The notes below the pieces were generated by a model that was not told where the DNA came from, made no database searches, and saw only the letters and a list, made by a program, of their open reading frames with translations. A stretch of 64,000 bases of DNA from Lachnospiraceae bacterium (lineage in GTDB: Bacteria > Bacillota_A > Clostridia > Lachnospirales > Lachnospiraceae), in the NCBI GenBank assembly GCA_017416505.1, contig JAFQCI010000147.1, forward strand, positions 62,001-126,000, written 5' to 3'. Every line of letters starts with the position of its first letter. Position 1 is the first letter of the stretch. Position numbers and translations under genes: made by a program. Shown piece after piece: positions 34,714 to 44,707 of the stretch.

Positions 34714-35407
34714 AATATTTTAGTGCCTCGTCAATATATTCTAACATCTGTTCACATTCTGCTTTCCGCAGTTTAGTCTGCTCTGTTACAGTTTCTTCAA
34801 ATCTTAAAACCAACTGCCCATAAACCGTCTTTTGTTTTTGCAAGTATTCAAATAATACGGGATTTGAGTTTTCCAATAGCAGTTTTCCAAATATGTACTG
34901 CACTTTCGTATAGGCTGTTACAGCTTCTTCCCTTTTTACTGCCTTCATTGCAACATAGGTCTTTTCCATATCATAAAACATTTCTTCTTTTATGATTTCA
35001 TAGTGGTTTTGAATCAAAAATTCCCTTACTTCATGAATTTCAGACTGGGGTTGCAGAATCAACGTTTTCCCTTTTATGATTAAATCCATCCGATGTCTCA
35101 AAATAGAGACCATCAAAGGCCCTCCCATTCCGGCAATAACATAAGTATCTGCCTCTTCTTCCGAAAGTTCTTTTAAACCATCGGAAAGTCTGGTTAAAAT
35201 CTGTTCTAAAAGCCCAGAAGCCGAAATATGCTCTTTTGCTCTTTCCAAGGGACCGGGATTTACATCCATGGCAATGGCTTTTTCACAAATCCCCTGCTCT
35301 ACAAGATAAATGGGAATGTATGCATGGTCCGTCCCAATATCTGCAACCACACTGCCTTTCTCTACCATACTTGCAACGGTCAAAAGTCGTTTTGATAATT
35401 CCTGCAT
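34703..35407 (-). CDS. trmK: tRNA (adenine(22)-N1)-methyltransferase
   Basis: 234 residues. The SAM-binding motif VADIGTDHAYIPIYLV and the catalytic region VIAGMGGPLMVSIL, followed by LILQPQSEIHEVREFL, define TrmK, which methylates A22 in the D-arm of tRNA. A C-terminal coiled region is also typical. It directly follows rpoD by position, and its end overlaps the nif3 gene. Confidence 0.93.
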   Translation of the reverse strand: MQELSKRLLTVASMVEKGSVVADIGTDHAYIPIYLVEQGICEKAIAMDVNPGPLERAKEHISASGLLEQILTRLSDGLKELSEEEADTYVIAGMGGPLMVSILRHRMDLIIKGKTLILQPQSEIHEVREFLIQNHYEIIKEEMFYDMEKTYVAMKAVKREEAVTAYTKVQYIFGKLLLENSNPVLFEYLQKQKTVYGQLVLRFEETVTEQTKLRKAECEQMLEYIDEALKYYEM

Positions 35408-35510
35408 ATTTACTACCTGATAAAAACTGCCTCTTCAAATATACGTTCTCTTTATTTTAATTATAACAAAAACAACATTTAAACTAACAGTATCTTCTAT
35501 CCTTCCTATT

Positions 35511-36605
35511 TTACTCCAAATAATCTTTTAACTTTCTACTTCTGCTTGGATGTCTTAATTTTCTTAGTGCCTTGGCTTCAATCTGACGAATACGCTCTCT
35601 GGTAACATCAAATTCTTTTCCAACTTCCTCTAAGGTACGGGCCTTTCCATCATCCAGACCAAATCTTAAAGTAAGAACTTTCTTTTCTCTTTCTGTTAAA
35701 GTATCCAATACTTCCACAAGCTGCTCTTTTAATAAGGTAAATGCTGCTGCTTCTGCCGGAACAGGTACATTTTCATCCTGAATAAAATCACCTAAATGGC
35801 TGTCCTCTTCTTCACCAATCGGTGTTTCTAAAGAAACCGGTTCCTGAGATATCTTTAAGATTTCTCTTACTCTATCCACTGGCATATTCATCTGTTCTGC
35901 AATTTCTTCCGGAGATGGTTCTCTTCCTAATTCCTGTAATAATTGTCTTTGAACACGAATTAATTTATTAATGGTTTCCACCATATGAACCGGAATTCGA
36001 ATGGTACGAGCCTGATCTGCAATGGCTCTTGTAATCGCCTGGCGAATCCACCATGTAGCATAGGTACTGAATTTGTAACCTTTGGTATAATCAAATTTTT
36101 CAACGGCTTTAATCAAACCTAAATTACCTTCTTGAATTAAATCCAAAAACAACATTCCACGTCCGACATATCTTTTGGCAATACTAACTACAAGACGAAG
36201 ATTGGCTTCTGCTAATTTTTTCTTTGCCTGCTCGTCCCCATTTTCCATTCTTTTCGCCAATTCAATTTCTTCTTCTGCACTAAGAAGTGGAACCTTACCA
36301 ATATCCTTTAAATACATACGCACAGGGTCTTCAATGCTGATTCCATCCGGTACTGAAATATCAATTTCTTCGGTTTCTTCAATATCATCAAAGGACATAT
36401 CGTCTGCATCGTCTTCTGTAATGGTTAAAACATCTACTCCATTTTCTTCTAAATATTCCAGAATATGCTCCATCTGTTCCGGAGAAAGTTCTATTTCACG
36501 AAAATATTCGTTCACTTCTGAATATTCAAGAACATTTTTCTTTTTCTTTGCAACTTCCAAAATCTCCTTTAATTTCTCTGTCAACTTTACTTGTGCTTCA
36601 TCCAT
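35511..36605 (-). CDS. rpoD: Primary sigma factor (RpoD/SigA)
   Basis: 364 residues. Region 1.1 lies in the first about 85 residues, region 1.2 at [17 protein letters not shown], region 2 at [18 protein letters not shown], region 3 at [12 protein letters not shown], and region 4 at [19 protein letters not shown]. No long non-conserved insertion, as in Gram-positive SigA. AAGGAAGG precedes the ATG. It follows dnaG by 43 bases, the conserved macromolecular-synthesis arrangement. Confidence 0.98.
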   Translation of the reverse strand: MDEAQVKLTEKLKEILEVAKKKKNVLEYSEVNEYFREIELSPEQMEHILEYLEENGVDVLTITEDDADDMSFDDIEETEEIDISVPDGISIEDPVRMYLKDIGKVPLLSAEEEIELAKRMENGDEQAKKKLAEANLRLVVSIAKRYVGRGMLFLDLIQEGNLGLIKAVEKFDYTKGYKFSTYATWWIRQAITRAIADQARTIRIPVHMVETINKLIRVQRQLLQELGREPSPEEIAEQMNMPVDRVREILKISQEPVSLETPIGEEEDSHLGDFIQDENVPVPAEAAAFTLLKEQLVEVLDTLTEREKKVLTLRFGLDDGKARTLEEVGKEFDVTRERIRQIEAKALRKLRHPSRSRKLKDYLE

Positions 36606-36648
36606 TGTTTTGACCTTCCTTTATCTCAATTATAATTATTACATATTT

Positions 36649-38418
36649 TTATGGATTTAAAACCAGATTCAGTTTCAAAATCTCCTTCTTTTGTTGCATT
36701 AACTGCTGACATCGGTTCCAATCTTCTGTATTGGCAAGTTCATGCTCAATACTGCTTAACTTCACCTTCTTTACGATATCCGTAAGTGCCTTATCATTAT
36801 CCTTGGCATCCGGCTCAAGTTTCAAAGTCGTTTGAAAGATATCTGCAGCTTTCCTTTGTTCCTCAATCTGGGTATATTGATTTAAAATAGCTGCGGGATT
36901 TACTTCTGCTTTCTCATTATATTGTAAAAACAGCTCCTCAGCCAAATGGTGAAAAAATGGTTCCAAAAAATCTTTCGGAGTAATCAACTCCTTTAATTTA
37001 TCAAACAAAATCGGCTGGTTAATATACCAGGTCAATAATAATTTATATACATCTTCTGTCTTATCCGCTTTTTGCTTTGCTCTTTCTTCCGCCTGAACCT
37101 CTTTTATCTGATTTTGAATTTCTTCCCTTTGAACTACCTGTCCATAGGAATTTACCAGATTTTCTAATTCCTTTTCCGGCAGTTGGTATTGATTCGATAC
37201 CGCCTGTATATAGCTTCTTCGCTCCAAAGGTTCCGGTATGGTAGCTAATTTTTTGGCAACTGCATGATAAAAAGCGGTTTTGTTTTCCGGGTCAGTAAAA
37301 TCGTACTTTTCAGATAAGACTCTGACTTCAAACATTATACTGCTTTCTGCCTTTTTAATTCGCAGTTCAAATTCTTCCGGTCCTAAGTTTTTCATAAATT
37401 CATCCGGGTCTTTATATGGCTTCATATTAATAATTCTTGCCTTTATACCCACCTCTTTTAAAATCGGAATGGCTCTTAAAGCAGCCTTTACACCTGCCCC
37501 ATCACTATCATAGGCAAGATATACCTGCTCCGTATAGCGTTTTAACAACATAGCCTGCCTTACCGTAAAAGCAGTACCCAAGGATGCTACCGCATTATCA
37601 AAACCATACTGGTGCATGGAAATCACATCCATGTAACCCTCACATAAGATATATCCATCCCGCCGGGAACTTTTCGCCAGATACATTCCATATAAGTTTC
37701 TGCTTTTATCAAAGATTTTGGTTTCGGCTGAGTTCAAATATTTAGGTTCACCCTCCCCTAATACTCTTCCTCCAAAACCGATTACTTTTCCCTGTAAATC
37801 CAAAATCGGAAACATTACACGGTTCCAGAATTTATCCATACCACCCTTTTCATTGATGGTAACCAAAGCAGAATCCTTTAATAAATCGTCTTTATACCCT
37901 TTTTTCTTTAAATATAAATACAAATCATTGTTGTAAACATCAGAATACCCCAATCCAAATTTTTTTATGGTTTCTTCTGCTAGTCCACGCTGTTCAAAAT
38001 AAGCCCTTGCCGTATTTCCTCTCTGACTTTTTAATAAGAGATAAAAATAATTGGCAGCCTCTTTGTTTAACTCTTTTAAAGCAGATTTATAATCCGCTTC
38101 TCTTTTTTCTTTCTCCGACAATTCCTTCGTAGGCAAAGGTAAATGAACTTTTTCTGCCAGATACTCAATTGCCTCCGGAAAAGAATAACTCTCATATTCC
38201 ATTAAAAATGTAAAGACATTGCCACCAACACCGCAACCAAAGCAATGATACATCTGCTTTTCTTTACTAACTGAAAAAGATGGAGTTTTTTCATGGTGGA
38301 ATGGACAACATCCCATCCAGCTACTACCCTTTTTTTTCAAAGAAACATAACTGGAAATAATATCTACAATATCATTTTCAGAACGAACTTGTTCCACAAA
38401 TTCATCAGAATAAAACAC
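36649..38418 (-). CDS. dnaG: DNA primase
   Basis: 589 residues. The N-terminal zinc finger is CCPFHHEKTPSFSV with YHCFGCGVGGN. The catalytic core has FWNRVMFPILD, VIGFGGRVLGEGEPKYLNS and Toprim ILCEGYMDVISMHQ with YLAYDSDGAG. The C-terminal helicase-binding part is short and divergent. The start is GTG 38418, behind GAGGTGATGGA. It synthesises RNA primers at the replication fork. Confidence 0.97.
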   Translation of the reverse strand: MFYSDEFVEQVRSENDIVDIISSYVSLKKKGSSWMGCCPFHHEKTPSFSVSKEKQMYHCFGCGVGGNVFTFLMEYESYSFPEAIEYLAEKVHLPLPTKELSEKEKREADYKSALKELNKEAANYFYLLLKSQRGNTARAYFEQRGLAEETIKKFGLGYSDVYNNDLYLYLKKKGYKDDLLKDSALVTINEKGGMDKFWNRVMFPILDLQGKVIGFGGRVLGEGEPKYLNSAETKIFDKSRNLYGMYLAKSSRRDGYILCEGYMDVISMHQYGFDNAVASLGTAFTVRQAMLLKRYTEQVYLAYDSDGAGVKAALRAIPILKEVGIKARIINMKPYKDPDEFMKNLGPEEFELRIKKAESSIMFEVRVLSEKYDFTDPENKTAFYHAVAKKLATIPEPLERRSYIQAVSNQYQLPEKELENLVNSYGQVVQREEIQNQIKEVQAEERAKQKADKTEDVYKLLLTWYINQPILFDKLKELITPKDFLEPFFHHLAEELFLQYNEKAEVNPAAILNQYTQIEEQRKAADIFQTTLKLEPDAKDNDKALTDIVKKVKLSSIEHELANTEDWNRCQQLMQQKKEILKLNLVLNP

Positions 38419-38449
38419 TCCATCACCTCATTTCAACTGTTCTTGCTAC

Positions 38450-39454
38450 TTATTTCCATGATTTCGGTTCAAAAATGCTCCGAAATACAGAAATGGCATA
38501 ATTATCTGTCATTCCTGCAATATAGTCACATACTACCTGTTCTGCTTGTTCTCCTTCTACTAGCATCTCCTGATACTCTTTCGGTAACTCATTTAAATGT
38601 TGGAAATAATATTGATACAACATTGTAACAAGTTCTACCGCTTTTCCTTCTTCTCCTTTTGCTACCGGACTGGTATACACATTGGAAAACATATACTTTC
38701 TTATTCCCACCATAGCATTGGAAACCTGCTCTGACATTACAATATCACTTTTTTCGTAAGAATTATTTATAATATCTGAAATCATAGTATTTAATCTGGA
38801 TTTCGTGGTATTTCCCAAAATTTCTTTATATTCTTTTGGAATATCTTCTTCACAGATAATCTTTCCACGAATGGCATCGTCAATGTCATGATTAATATAT
38901 GCTATCTTATCACTTAACCGTACCACTTTTCCTTCCAAAGTAGAAGGCATGGACTTTGTCTGATGATTTTCAATTCCATCCAGTACTTCAAAACACAAAT
39001 TTAATCCTTTTCCTTTTTGCTCTAAACGTTCTACCACACGAATACTTTGTTTACTATGCTCAAATCCAATTTCTTTTGCCACATGATTCAATGCTCTTTC
39101 TCCGGCATGTCCAAAAGGAGTATGTCCTAAATCATGTCCAAGGGCTATGGCCTCCGTTAAATCTTCGTTTAGCATTAATGCCCTGGCTATGGTTCTGGCA
39201 ATCTGCGACACTTCCAAAGTATGGGTAAGTCTTGTCCGATAATGGTCCCCTTCCGGTGATAAAAAAACCTGAGTCTTATGCTTTAACCTTCGAAAAGACT
39301 TACAATGAATAATTCTATCCCTATCCCGTTGAAAACACATTCGCATCTCGCAAGGAACTTCTTCTCTTTTTCTTCCTTTTGATTCTGCACTTAAAGTTGC
39401 ATATGAACTTAAAAATGTTTTTTCTCTTAGTTCATTTTTTTCCCTTAGTGTCAA
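38450..39454 (-). CDS. dGTPase-like HD phosphohydrolase
   Basis: 334 residues. The dGTPase landmarks CFQRDRDRIIHCKSFRRLKHKTQVF, RLTHTLEVSQIAR and AIALGHDLGHTPFGHAGE carry the HD metal ligands, and DKIAYINHDIDDA follows. Related to deoxyguanosinetriphosphate triphosphohydrolase but shorter than E. coli Dgt, so the preferred dNTP is unknown. The start is TTG 39454, correctly spaced from GGAGGAAAAATA; an ATG at 39511 would read through that site. It precedes dnaG by 31 bases. Confidence 0.92.
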   Translation of the reverse strand: MTLREKNELREKTFLSSYATLSAESKGRKREEVPCEMRMCFQRDRDRIIHCKSFRRLKHKTQVFLSPEGDHYRTRLTHTLEVSQIARTIARALMLNEDLTEAIALGHDLGHTPFGHAGERALNHVAKEIGFEHSKQSIRVVERLEQKGKGLNLCFEVLDGIENHQTKSMPSTLEGKVVRLSDKIAYINHDIDDAIRGKIICEEDIPKEYKEILGNTTKSRLNTMISDIINNSYEKSDIVMSEQVSNAMVGIRKYMFSNVYTSPVAKGEEGKAVELVTMLYQYYFQHLNELPKEYQEMLVEGEQAEQVVCDYIAGMTDNYAISVFRSIFEPKSWK

Positions 39455-39605
39455 TATTTTTCCTCCTCTATTTTCTCCCCAAAAAACGTGTCTATATATA
39501 ATATTCAACACGAAATTATTTTTCCCTTTTTTTATTTCATAACAAATTCAAGGAATTTCTAACATCATTCTCATATCTTAACGCTATAATAAGTGTTATA
39601 AGAAA

Positions 39606-39651
39606 TAAAAAATGGTTTCTACTCCTATATAAGAAGTAAAAACCATTTTTA
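39606..39651 (-). terminator. Chemoreceptor gene terminator
   Basis: AAAAATGGTTTTTACT / AGTAGAAACCATTTTT stem, 37 bases past the chemoreceptor stop, with T-rich flank on the minus strand. Confidence 0.8.
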
Positions 39652-39687
39652 TTATATTAATTTCACGAAACCTTAAAGCATCATTCC

Positions 39688-41859
39688 CTATCGTACTTTA
39701 AACTGTTTGATAGATTCTGATAATTCCTGCGCGTGTTCTGATAATATCTTGGCGGTTTCTTCAAGCTGTACTACCATATCTAACTGTTTTGCTGCCGCAT
39801 CATTTACTGTAGTAGATGCACTTGCATTTTCTTCTGAAACTGCTGATATATTTTCGATAGCAGCCAAGGTCTGGATTCTAGCAGAATCAATTTCCTGCAC
39901 ACTGGCTAAGATATCTTCTAAAGCCTCAGATAACTTTTTAATCTGATGATCAATGTTTTCAAATGAAGTGGTAGTACTGCTTACCGCAATTTCCTGCTCA
40001 TGTACGATTTCCTGCGCTTCCATGGCAATTTCCACTGCTTTAGAGGTACTATCAACGATTTCATCAATAATTTCTTCAATCTTGTTTGCAGAAATAGAAG
40101 ATTGTTCTGCTAACTTTCTGATTTCATCTGCAACTACCACAAATCCTTTTCCTGCGGCTCCGGCTCTGGCAGCCTCAATCGAAGCATTTAATGATAATAA
40201 ATTAGTCTGTTCTGCAATGTCATCAATGGCACTTACAATAGCACCGATAGAACGGGATTTTACTTCCAATAATTGGATGGTTTCAATCACATTCTTAGTA
40301 ATAGAAGTAGTTGACTGTGTCTTTTTATTCAAGCTGTCCATATTATAAACACCATCGCCAACCGCACCTGCTGTTACATGAACAATTTCATTGATAATCT
40401 TCGTATTCTGATTTAATTTTTCAAGTTTATGGGACAAGGAATCCATCTGGTTCAAACATGACACAGATTCATCTGCCTGTTGATTTACACCAGCCTCGAT
40501 TTCTCCTGCAGCACCATGGATATGGTCTGAGGCATCATAAATAACGGTAGCAGAATTTGTTACTGCATCTACGGAATCCACAAGATTCTTAGAAATACCC
40601 TCAACCTTCGCAATTAAGTGCTTGGTATGTGCAATCATGCTGGATAAGCCATTGGCAAGAATATGGAATTCATCCTTCTTCTTTGTCGCTACTGTAACTG
40701 TTAAATCTCCTTCTGCAACCTTTTTCGTCTGCTTCAACATATGAGAAATGGCAGAGCTGATTCCAGTGGATACAATTAATCCAATCAAAGATGCAAAAAT
40801 AACTGCAATAATAACAACCAAAATGGTGGTATTTTTAATTTCAATGGCTTTCGCTGTAACTGTAGTTTGAGGAACTAAAGTAGCAACACATGCCGTTGTT
40901 CCTTTGATTTTACTAGCTACAAAAATATAAGATGCCCCTTCAAACTCTACGTCTTTTGTAATAATTTCTTCTTCAGAGCTTAAGAAATCCTGATAAAAAC
41001 TCTTATCCGCAAAAATCGTTTTTTCTACTTCTGTTGAAGTAATTTCATATCCATCCTCTGTAATAAGAGCTGCATAACTACCTTCTCCAGCTTCTAACTT
41101 TGTCAGCAAATCTAACACTAACGCATTATCCAAATCAACAATCAGATAACCTTCTGAACTTGGCATTCTACGAATCATTCGGAAAGAATAGTCTGTGGCT
41201 AAAACACCTGATTTTTCATCAACACTTTCTAGTTTTCCAACTAAAAAATATCTGGAATTATCGGAATCTGCCAGTTGTCCTGCGGTAGACGATGCCACTT
41301 CTGAATAAGTAGCAATGTCATCATCATAATTATTTCCAATCGGTGTAAAAATTGATGGTGCTTTATCCGCAAGCACATGAACACCCGTTAAAAATGAAGT
41401 ACCGGAAATATTAGTACGAAATTCTGCCTGATAAGTTTCATACCTTCTCTTTTCCATTATCATGCCTTCTAATTTACCGTTTACATAATCATCAATCTCA
41501 GAATTATTTATGTACTGGTTGTACTCTGCGCGAACCGTATTTACAATAAAATATAAATACTCACTAGTCATACTGATAGATGTTTCTGAAGAATCCTTAT
41601 AAGAAGAATTCAAACTATTCGCTGCTTTCGTATAAGAAGTAACACCTAAAAATACAATAAAGCAAACAGGAACTAAAATCGCAAGTAATAATTTCGCCTT
41701 AATACTATTGATAAAACGTACCTTACCTGAACCCTTGGTAGTCTTCGCTTCCAAATTAGACTTTGCTTCTTTTTTCTTTATTTTCTTACGCTCTTTCTTA
41801 TTTTCTTTCAATTCGGTTTTTGTACTTTCCTTTGCTTTCTTTTGCTTGTCTTTTGCCAT
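39688..41859 (-). CDS. Methyl-accepting chemotaxis protein with basic N-terminal extension
   Basis: 723 residues. A strongly Lys/Glu-rich cytoplasmic stretch of about 55 residues comes before the first membrane helix (about 57-77), which is unusual for this family. A Cache-like extracytoplasmic domain (to about 340) precedes helix 2 (about 345-367), HAMP, and a signalling hairpin with the conserved [18 protein letters not shown] tip. ATG 41859 ([10 protein letters not shown]) follows GGAGGG. The ligand is not predictable. It has its own promoter and terminator. Confidence 0.93.
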   Translation of the reverse strand: MAKDKQKKAKESTKTELKENKKERKKIKKKEAKSNLEAKTTKGSGKVRFINSIKAKLLLAILVPVCFIVFLGVTSYTKAANSLNSSYKDSSETSISMTSEYLYFIVNTVRAEYNQYINNSEIDDYVNGKLEGMIMEKRRYETYQAEFRTNISGTSFLTGVHVLADKAPSIFTPIGNNYDDDIATYSEVASSTAGQLADSDNSRYFLVGKLESVDEKSGVLATDYSFRMIRRMPSSEGYLIVDLDNALVLDLLTKLEAGEGSYAALITEDGYEITSTEVEKTIFADKSFYQDFLSSEEEIITKDVEFEGASYIFVASKIKGTTACVATLVPQTTVTAKAIEIKNTTILVVIIAVIFASLIGLIVSTGISSAISHMLKQTKKVAEGDLTVTVATKKKDEFHILANGLSSMIAHTKHLIAKVEGISKNLVDSVDAVTNSATVIYDASDHIHGAAGEIEAGVNQQADESVSCLNQMDSLSHKLEKLNQNTKIINEIVHVTAGAVGDGVYNMDSLNKKTQSTTSITKNVIETIQLLEVKSRSIGAIVSAIDDIAEQTNLLSLNASIEAARAGAAGKGFVVVADEIRKLAEQSSISANKIEEIIDEIVDSTSKAVEIAMEAQEIVHEQEIAVSSTTTSFENIDHQIKKLSEALEDILASVQEIDSARIQTLAAIENISAVSEENASASTTVNDAAAKQLDMVVQLEETAKILSEHAQELSESIKQFKVR

Positions 41860-41929
41860 ACAATCACCCTCCGTCGACAATTTAAAAAATTCATATGTAC
41901 CCCTACACATCAATTTTTATATATAATAC

Positions 41930-41958
41930 ATTTTAACATATTTCGTGCCAAGCCTCAA
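41930..41958 (-). promoter_or_regulatory. Chemoreceptor promoter
   Basis: TTGAGG (41953-41958), 17-base spacer, TAAAAT (41930-41935) on the minus strand, about 70 bases before the start. Confidence 0.5.
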
Positions 41959-42052
41959 GAAAAATTCGTGGATTTTTAAACAAAAGAAGATTACTGGTTA
42001 CTGCTCACACATGAACAGCAACGAAAGAATACAGTACAACATAACAAACAAA

Positions 42053-42091
42053 ACTCCAGATATTAGACTGTCTTTTCTAACATCTGGAGTA
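42053..42091 (-). terminator. Terminator of the GH13 lipoprotein gene
   Basis: ACTCCAGATGTTAGA / TCTAATATCTGGAGT stem with one G-U pair followed by TTTGTTTG on the minus strand. Confidence 0.85.
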
Positions 42092-42118
42092 TGCTTTATC
42101 ATAACTGCGCTTTTATTT

Positions 42119-43747
42119 CTATTTTTTTAAAACTACCACGCTATATGCAGGTAACACGATGGTGTTATCTTCCTGCATTTTAATTTCTGTTCCTTCTGCA
42201 GCCTCAACTGCCCCAACAATTTTATATTCTCCATAGACAGTCTGGTCTAACAATACAGACTTTTCTTCCTTTGCAAGATTCATTAAAATTACAATATCAC
42301 TGCCATTATATTCTTTCTTAACGGCACAAATATTAGTGTCTGTTACTTCATCTAAATAAGTAACTGTACCTCTTGCAACCTCTGGATTCTGATTTCTAAT
42401 CTTAATAATTTCTTTATAGAAATTATAGATTGAATTCTCATCTTCCATCTGTTCTTCTAAACTTCCATACTTATGCTTAACTGTCTCCATGGCACTTGGA
42501 CCATCACACATTCCCTCAGTGGATTCATCTGAGGACCAATACATAGGTGCACGTTTATTTTCATCTCTTCCGGAACCTGACATTCCCAATTCTTCACCAT
42601 AATATAAGAAGGCATTTCCTGACATTAATAAATTCATTGCACCAGCCATCTTAGTTTGCTGCTCTGCAAATTCACCATTAAAATATCCCGCTGCTCTTGC
42701 CATATCATGGTTTGTAAAGAATGGGGCATCGATATAATCTGGATTTATAGCAGATAATTTTTCTTGAACGGTCACTGTACTTTGACCATATTTTTGTCCA
42801 GTACTCTGATATAAACTACTTGTGATAATACCACTGGAATCAGCAAAAGCAAAATTAAATACACTGTCAATTCCGCTTTCATAATATTGTGAAAAGGTAC
42901 CAAATTCATTCCATACCTCTGCGACAATATAAGCATCTTCATCAATACTCTTTACATAGTCATTAAACCAGGATAATACTTCAATATTCTTTCCTGTCTG
43001 TCCGGAATAATATTCCTTTGCTGCATCTAGACGGAATCCGGCTACACCTAAATCCATCCAATACGATACAATGTCTTCAATTTCCTTGCGTACTGCCTCA
43101 TTGCCTAAATTTAAATCAGGCATTTCACTCCAGAATGGTGCTTCATAATACCACTGGGTCCCACTTACCTGGTAATAGCTGCTACCTTCCGGTTCTCTTG
43201 TAAAATGATAGTAATCTACATACGGACATACCGTAGCATCCGGTTCTTCCCCTGCTTCTAAAGTCTTAAGATAATCTGTAGCAGTCGTAAACCATTCATG
43301 TTTTGAAGAAGTATGATTAATTACCAAATCAATGATAACATGGATATCTCTCTTATTGCATTCTTCCATAAATGCTTTAAAATCATCCATTGTTCCATAG
43401 TCCTTATCAATATCATAATAATCTGTTACATCATATTTATGATATGTGGTAGAAGGCATAATTGGCATCAACCAAATACCATTCATTCCAAGGTCTGTAT
43501 CTGTAGTGTCATCACCATCATTAATATAATCTAATTTTTCTGTTAATCCCTTAAGGTCACCAATTCCATCTCCATCGCTATCATAAAAAGAATAAACAAA
43601 TACTTCATAATAATTACGATACTTATCATCAATGATATTCAAAGGGATTTCATTTTCTTTTTCTTCTTTTTGCTTACTTCCCTCACCTGTTCCACAACCC
43701 GTCAAGAACAATGCAGCAGTAAGTACCATTGCTAAAAATTTTTTCAT
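42119..43747 (-). CDS. GH13 alpha-amylase-family lipoprotein
   Basis: 542 residues. The signal peptide ends in a lipobox (FLTGC), so the enzyme is anchored outside the membrane. GH13 regions are all present: DLVINHTSSKHEWF, GFRLDAAKEY (nucleophile Asp), YIVAEVWNE (acid/base Glu) and FFTNHDMAR. It hydrolyses alpha-glucans or oligosaccharides and feeds the ABC importer genes just upstream. ATG 43747 is preceded by GGAGAG. A terminator separates it from the permease gene, so its expression may be lower or independent. Confidence 0.94.
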   Translation of the reverse strand: MKKFLAMVLTAALFLTGCGTGEGSKQKEEKENEIPLNIIDDKYRNYYEVFVYSFYDSDGDGIGDLKGLTEKLDYINDGDDTTDTDLGMNGIWLMPIMPSTTYHKYDVTDYYDIDKDYGTMDDFKAFMEECNKRDIHVIIDLVINHTSSKHEWFTTATDYLKTLEAGEEPDATVCPYVDYYHFTREPEGSSYYQVSGTQWYYEAPFWSEMPDLNLGNEAVRKEIEDIVSYWMDLGVAGFRLDAAKEYYSGQTGKNIEVLSWFNDYVKSIDEDAYIVAEVWNEFGTFSQYYESGIDSVFNFAFADSSGIITSSLYQSTGQKYGQSTVTVQEKLSAINPDYIDAPFFTNHDMARAAGYFNGEFAEQQTKMAGAMNLLMSGNAFLYYGEELGMSGSGRDENKRAPMYWSSDESTEGMCDGPSAMETVKHKYGSLEEQMEDENSIYNFYKEIIKIRNQNPEVARGTVTYLDEVTDTNICAVKKEYNGSDIVILMNLAKEEKSVLLDQTVYGEYKIVGAVEAAEGTEIKMQEDNTIVLPAYSVVVLKK

Positions 43748-43785
43748 ATTACTCTCCATTTCAAGAATTATTTCTTTCCTATTTT

Positions 43786-43820
43786 AAAATGGATGTATGC
43801 ACACACATACATCCATTTTG
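43786..43820 (-). terminator. Terminator between malG-like and GH13 genes
   Basis: AAAATGGATGTAT / ATACATCCATTTT stem around a TG-repeat loop, 12 bases past the permease stop. Confidence 0.8.
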
Positions 43821-43831
43821 GTATAAATTCT

Positions 43832-44707
43832 TTAACCCTTTACGGCACCTGATAAACCATCCACATAGTATTTCTGCATCTTAATAAATAAGATAGATAC
43901 CGGAATGGATACTAAAACAGAACCTGCGGCAAATTGTGTAAAGAACTTATATATATATTCTCTTTCCAGTAAACTCCATAAACCAATCGCTACAGTGTAA
44001 CAACTTGTATCCGCGCCACAAATAACCTTAGCGAAGATAAAGTCTAACCACGGAGCCATAAAAGATGTTAAAATTGTTTGTACAATAATTGGTTTTGATA
44101 GTGGAACTGTAATCTTCCAGAATACCTGAAACTTTGTCGCACCATCGATATATGCTGCCTCATCCAAAGCTTTAGGAATGGTATCAAAGAAACCTTTCGC
44201 GGTATAGAAACCAAGTCCGGTACCTGCGGAATAAACAATTACTAAAGCCAATAATTTCAAATTACCTTCAGTTAAACCAATACCCTTTAAGATATAGTAC
44301 ACAGCGATCATAGACATGAATCCTGGGAACATACCTAAAATCAAGGCAATATTCATAAATGTTTTACGCAACTTAAAACGTAATCTTGACATTGTGTACG
44401 CAACGGATAAAGTAAAGAAAGTTGAAAAAATACATGTAAAAATTGCTACGATAAAAGTATTCAAAAACCATTTTGGGAAGTTAATGATACTGGTATCTGT
44501 AAGAATATTCTTATAATTATTTAAAGTATAACCCTTTGGTAAAATATAATTTACCTGTGAACCACCTTCCTCACGGAAAGATGTTAAAATTACCCATAAA
44601 AGCGGAAGTACCCAAATAATTGCCATAATGGAAAGAATAATATGCACAACTAAATTAGAAGCAAACCTTTTTTGTGACATAGATTTTGTCTTGGTATTAT
44701 TACTCAT
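43832..44707 (-). CDS. malG: Maltose-type ABC importer permease (MalG-like)
   Basis: 291 residues, six membrane segments, with the EAA loop EAAYIDGATKFQVFWKITVP contacting the ATPase. The ATG overlaps the malF stop (TAATG). No ATP-binding subunit gene is in the window, so a shared MsmX-type ATPase is expected. Substrate is inferred from the neighbouring GH13 enzyme and binding protein. Confidence 0.9.
   Translation of the reverse strand: MSNNTKTKSMSQKRFASNLVVHIILSIMAIIWVLPLLWVILTSFREEGGSQVNYILPKGYTLNNYKNILTDTSIINFPKWFLNTFIVAIFTCIFSTFFTLSVAYTMSRLRFKLRKTFMNIALILGMFPGFMSMIAVYYILKGIGLTEGNLKLLALVIVYSAGTGLGFYTAKGFFDTIPKALDEAAYIDGATKFQVFWKITVPLSKPIIVQTILTSFMAPWLDFIFAKVICGADTSCYTVAIGLWSLLEREYIYKFFTQFAAGSVLVSIPVSILFIKMQKYYVDGLSGAVKG

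Noticed and set aside
41945..42130. 61-codon plus-strand ORF between chemoreceptor and GH13 genes
   Set aside because: It spans the terminator hairpin and lacks a ribosome binding site.
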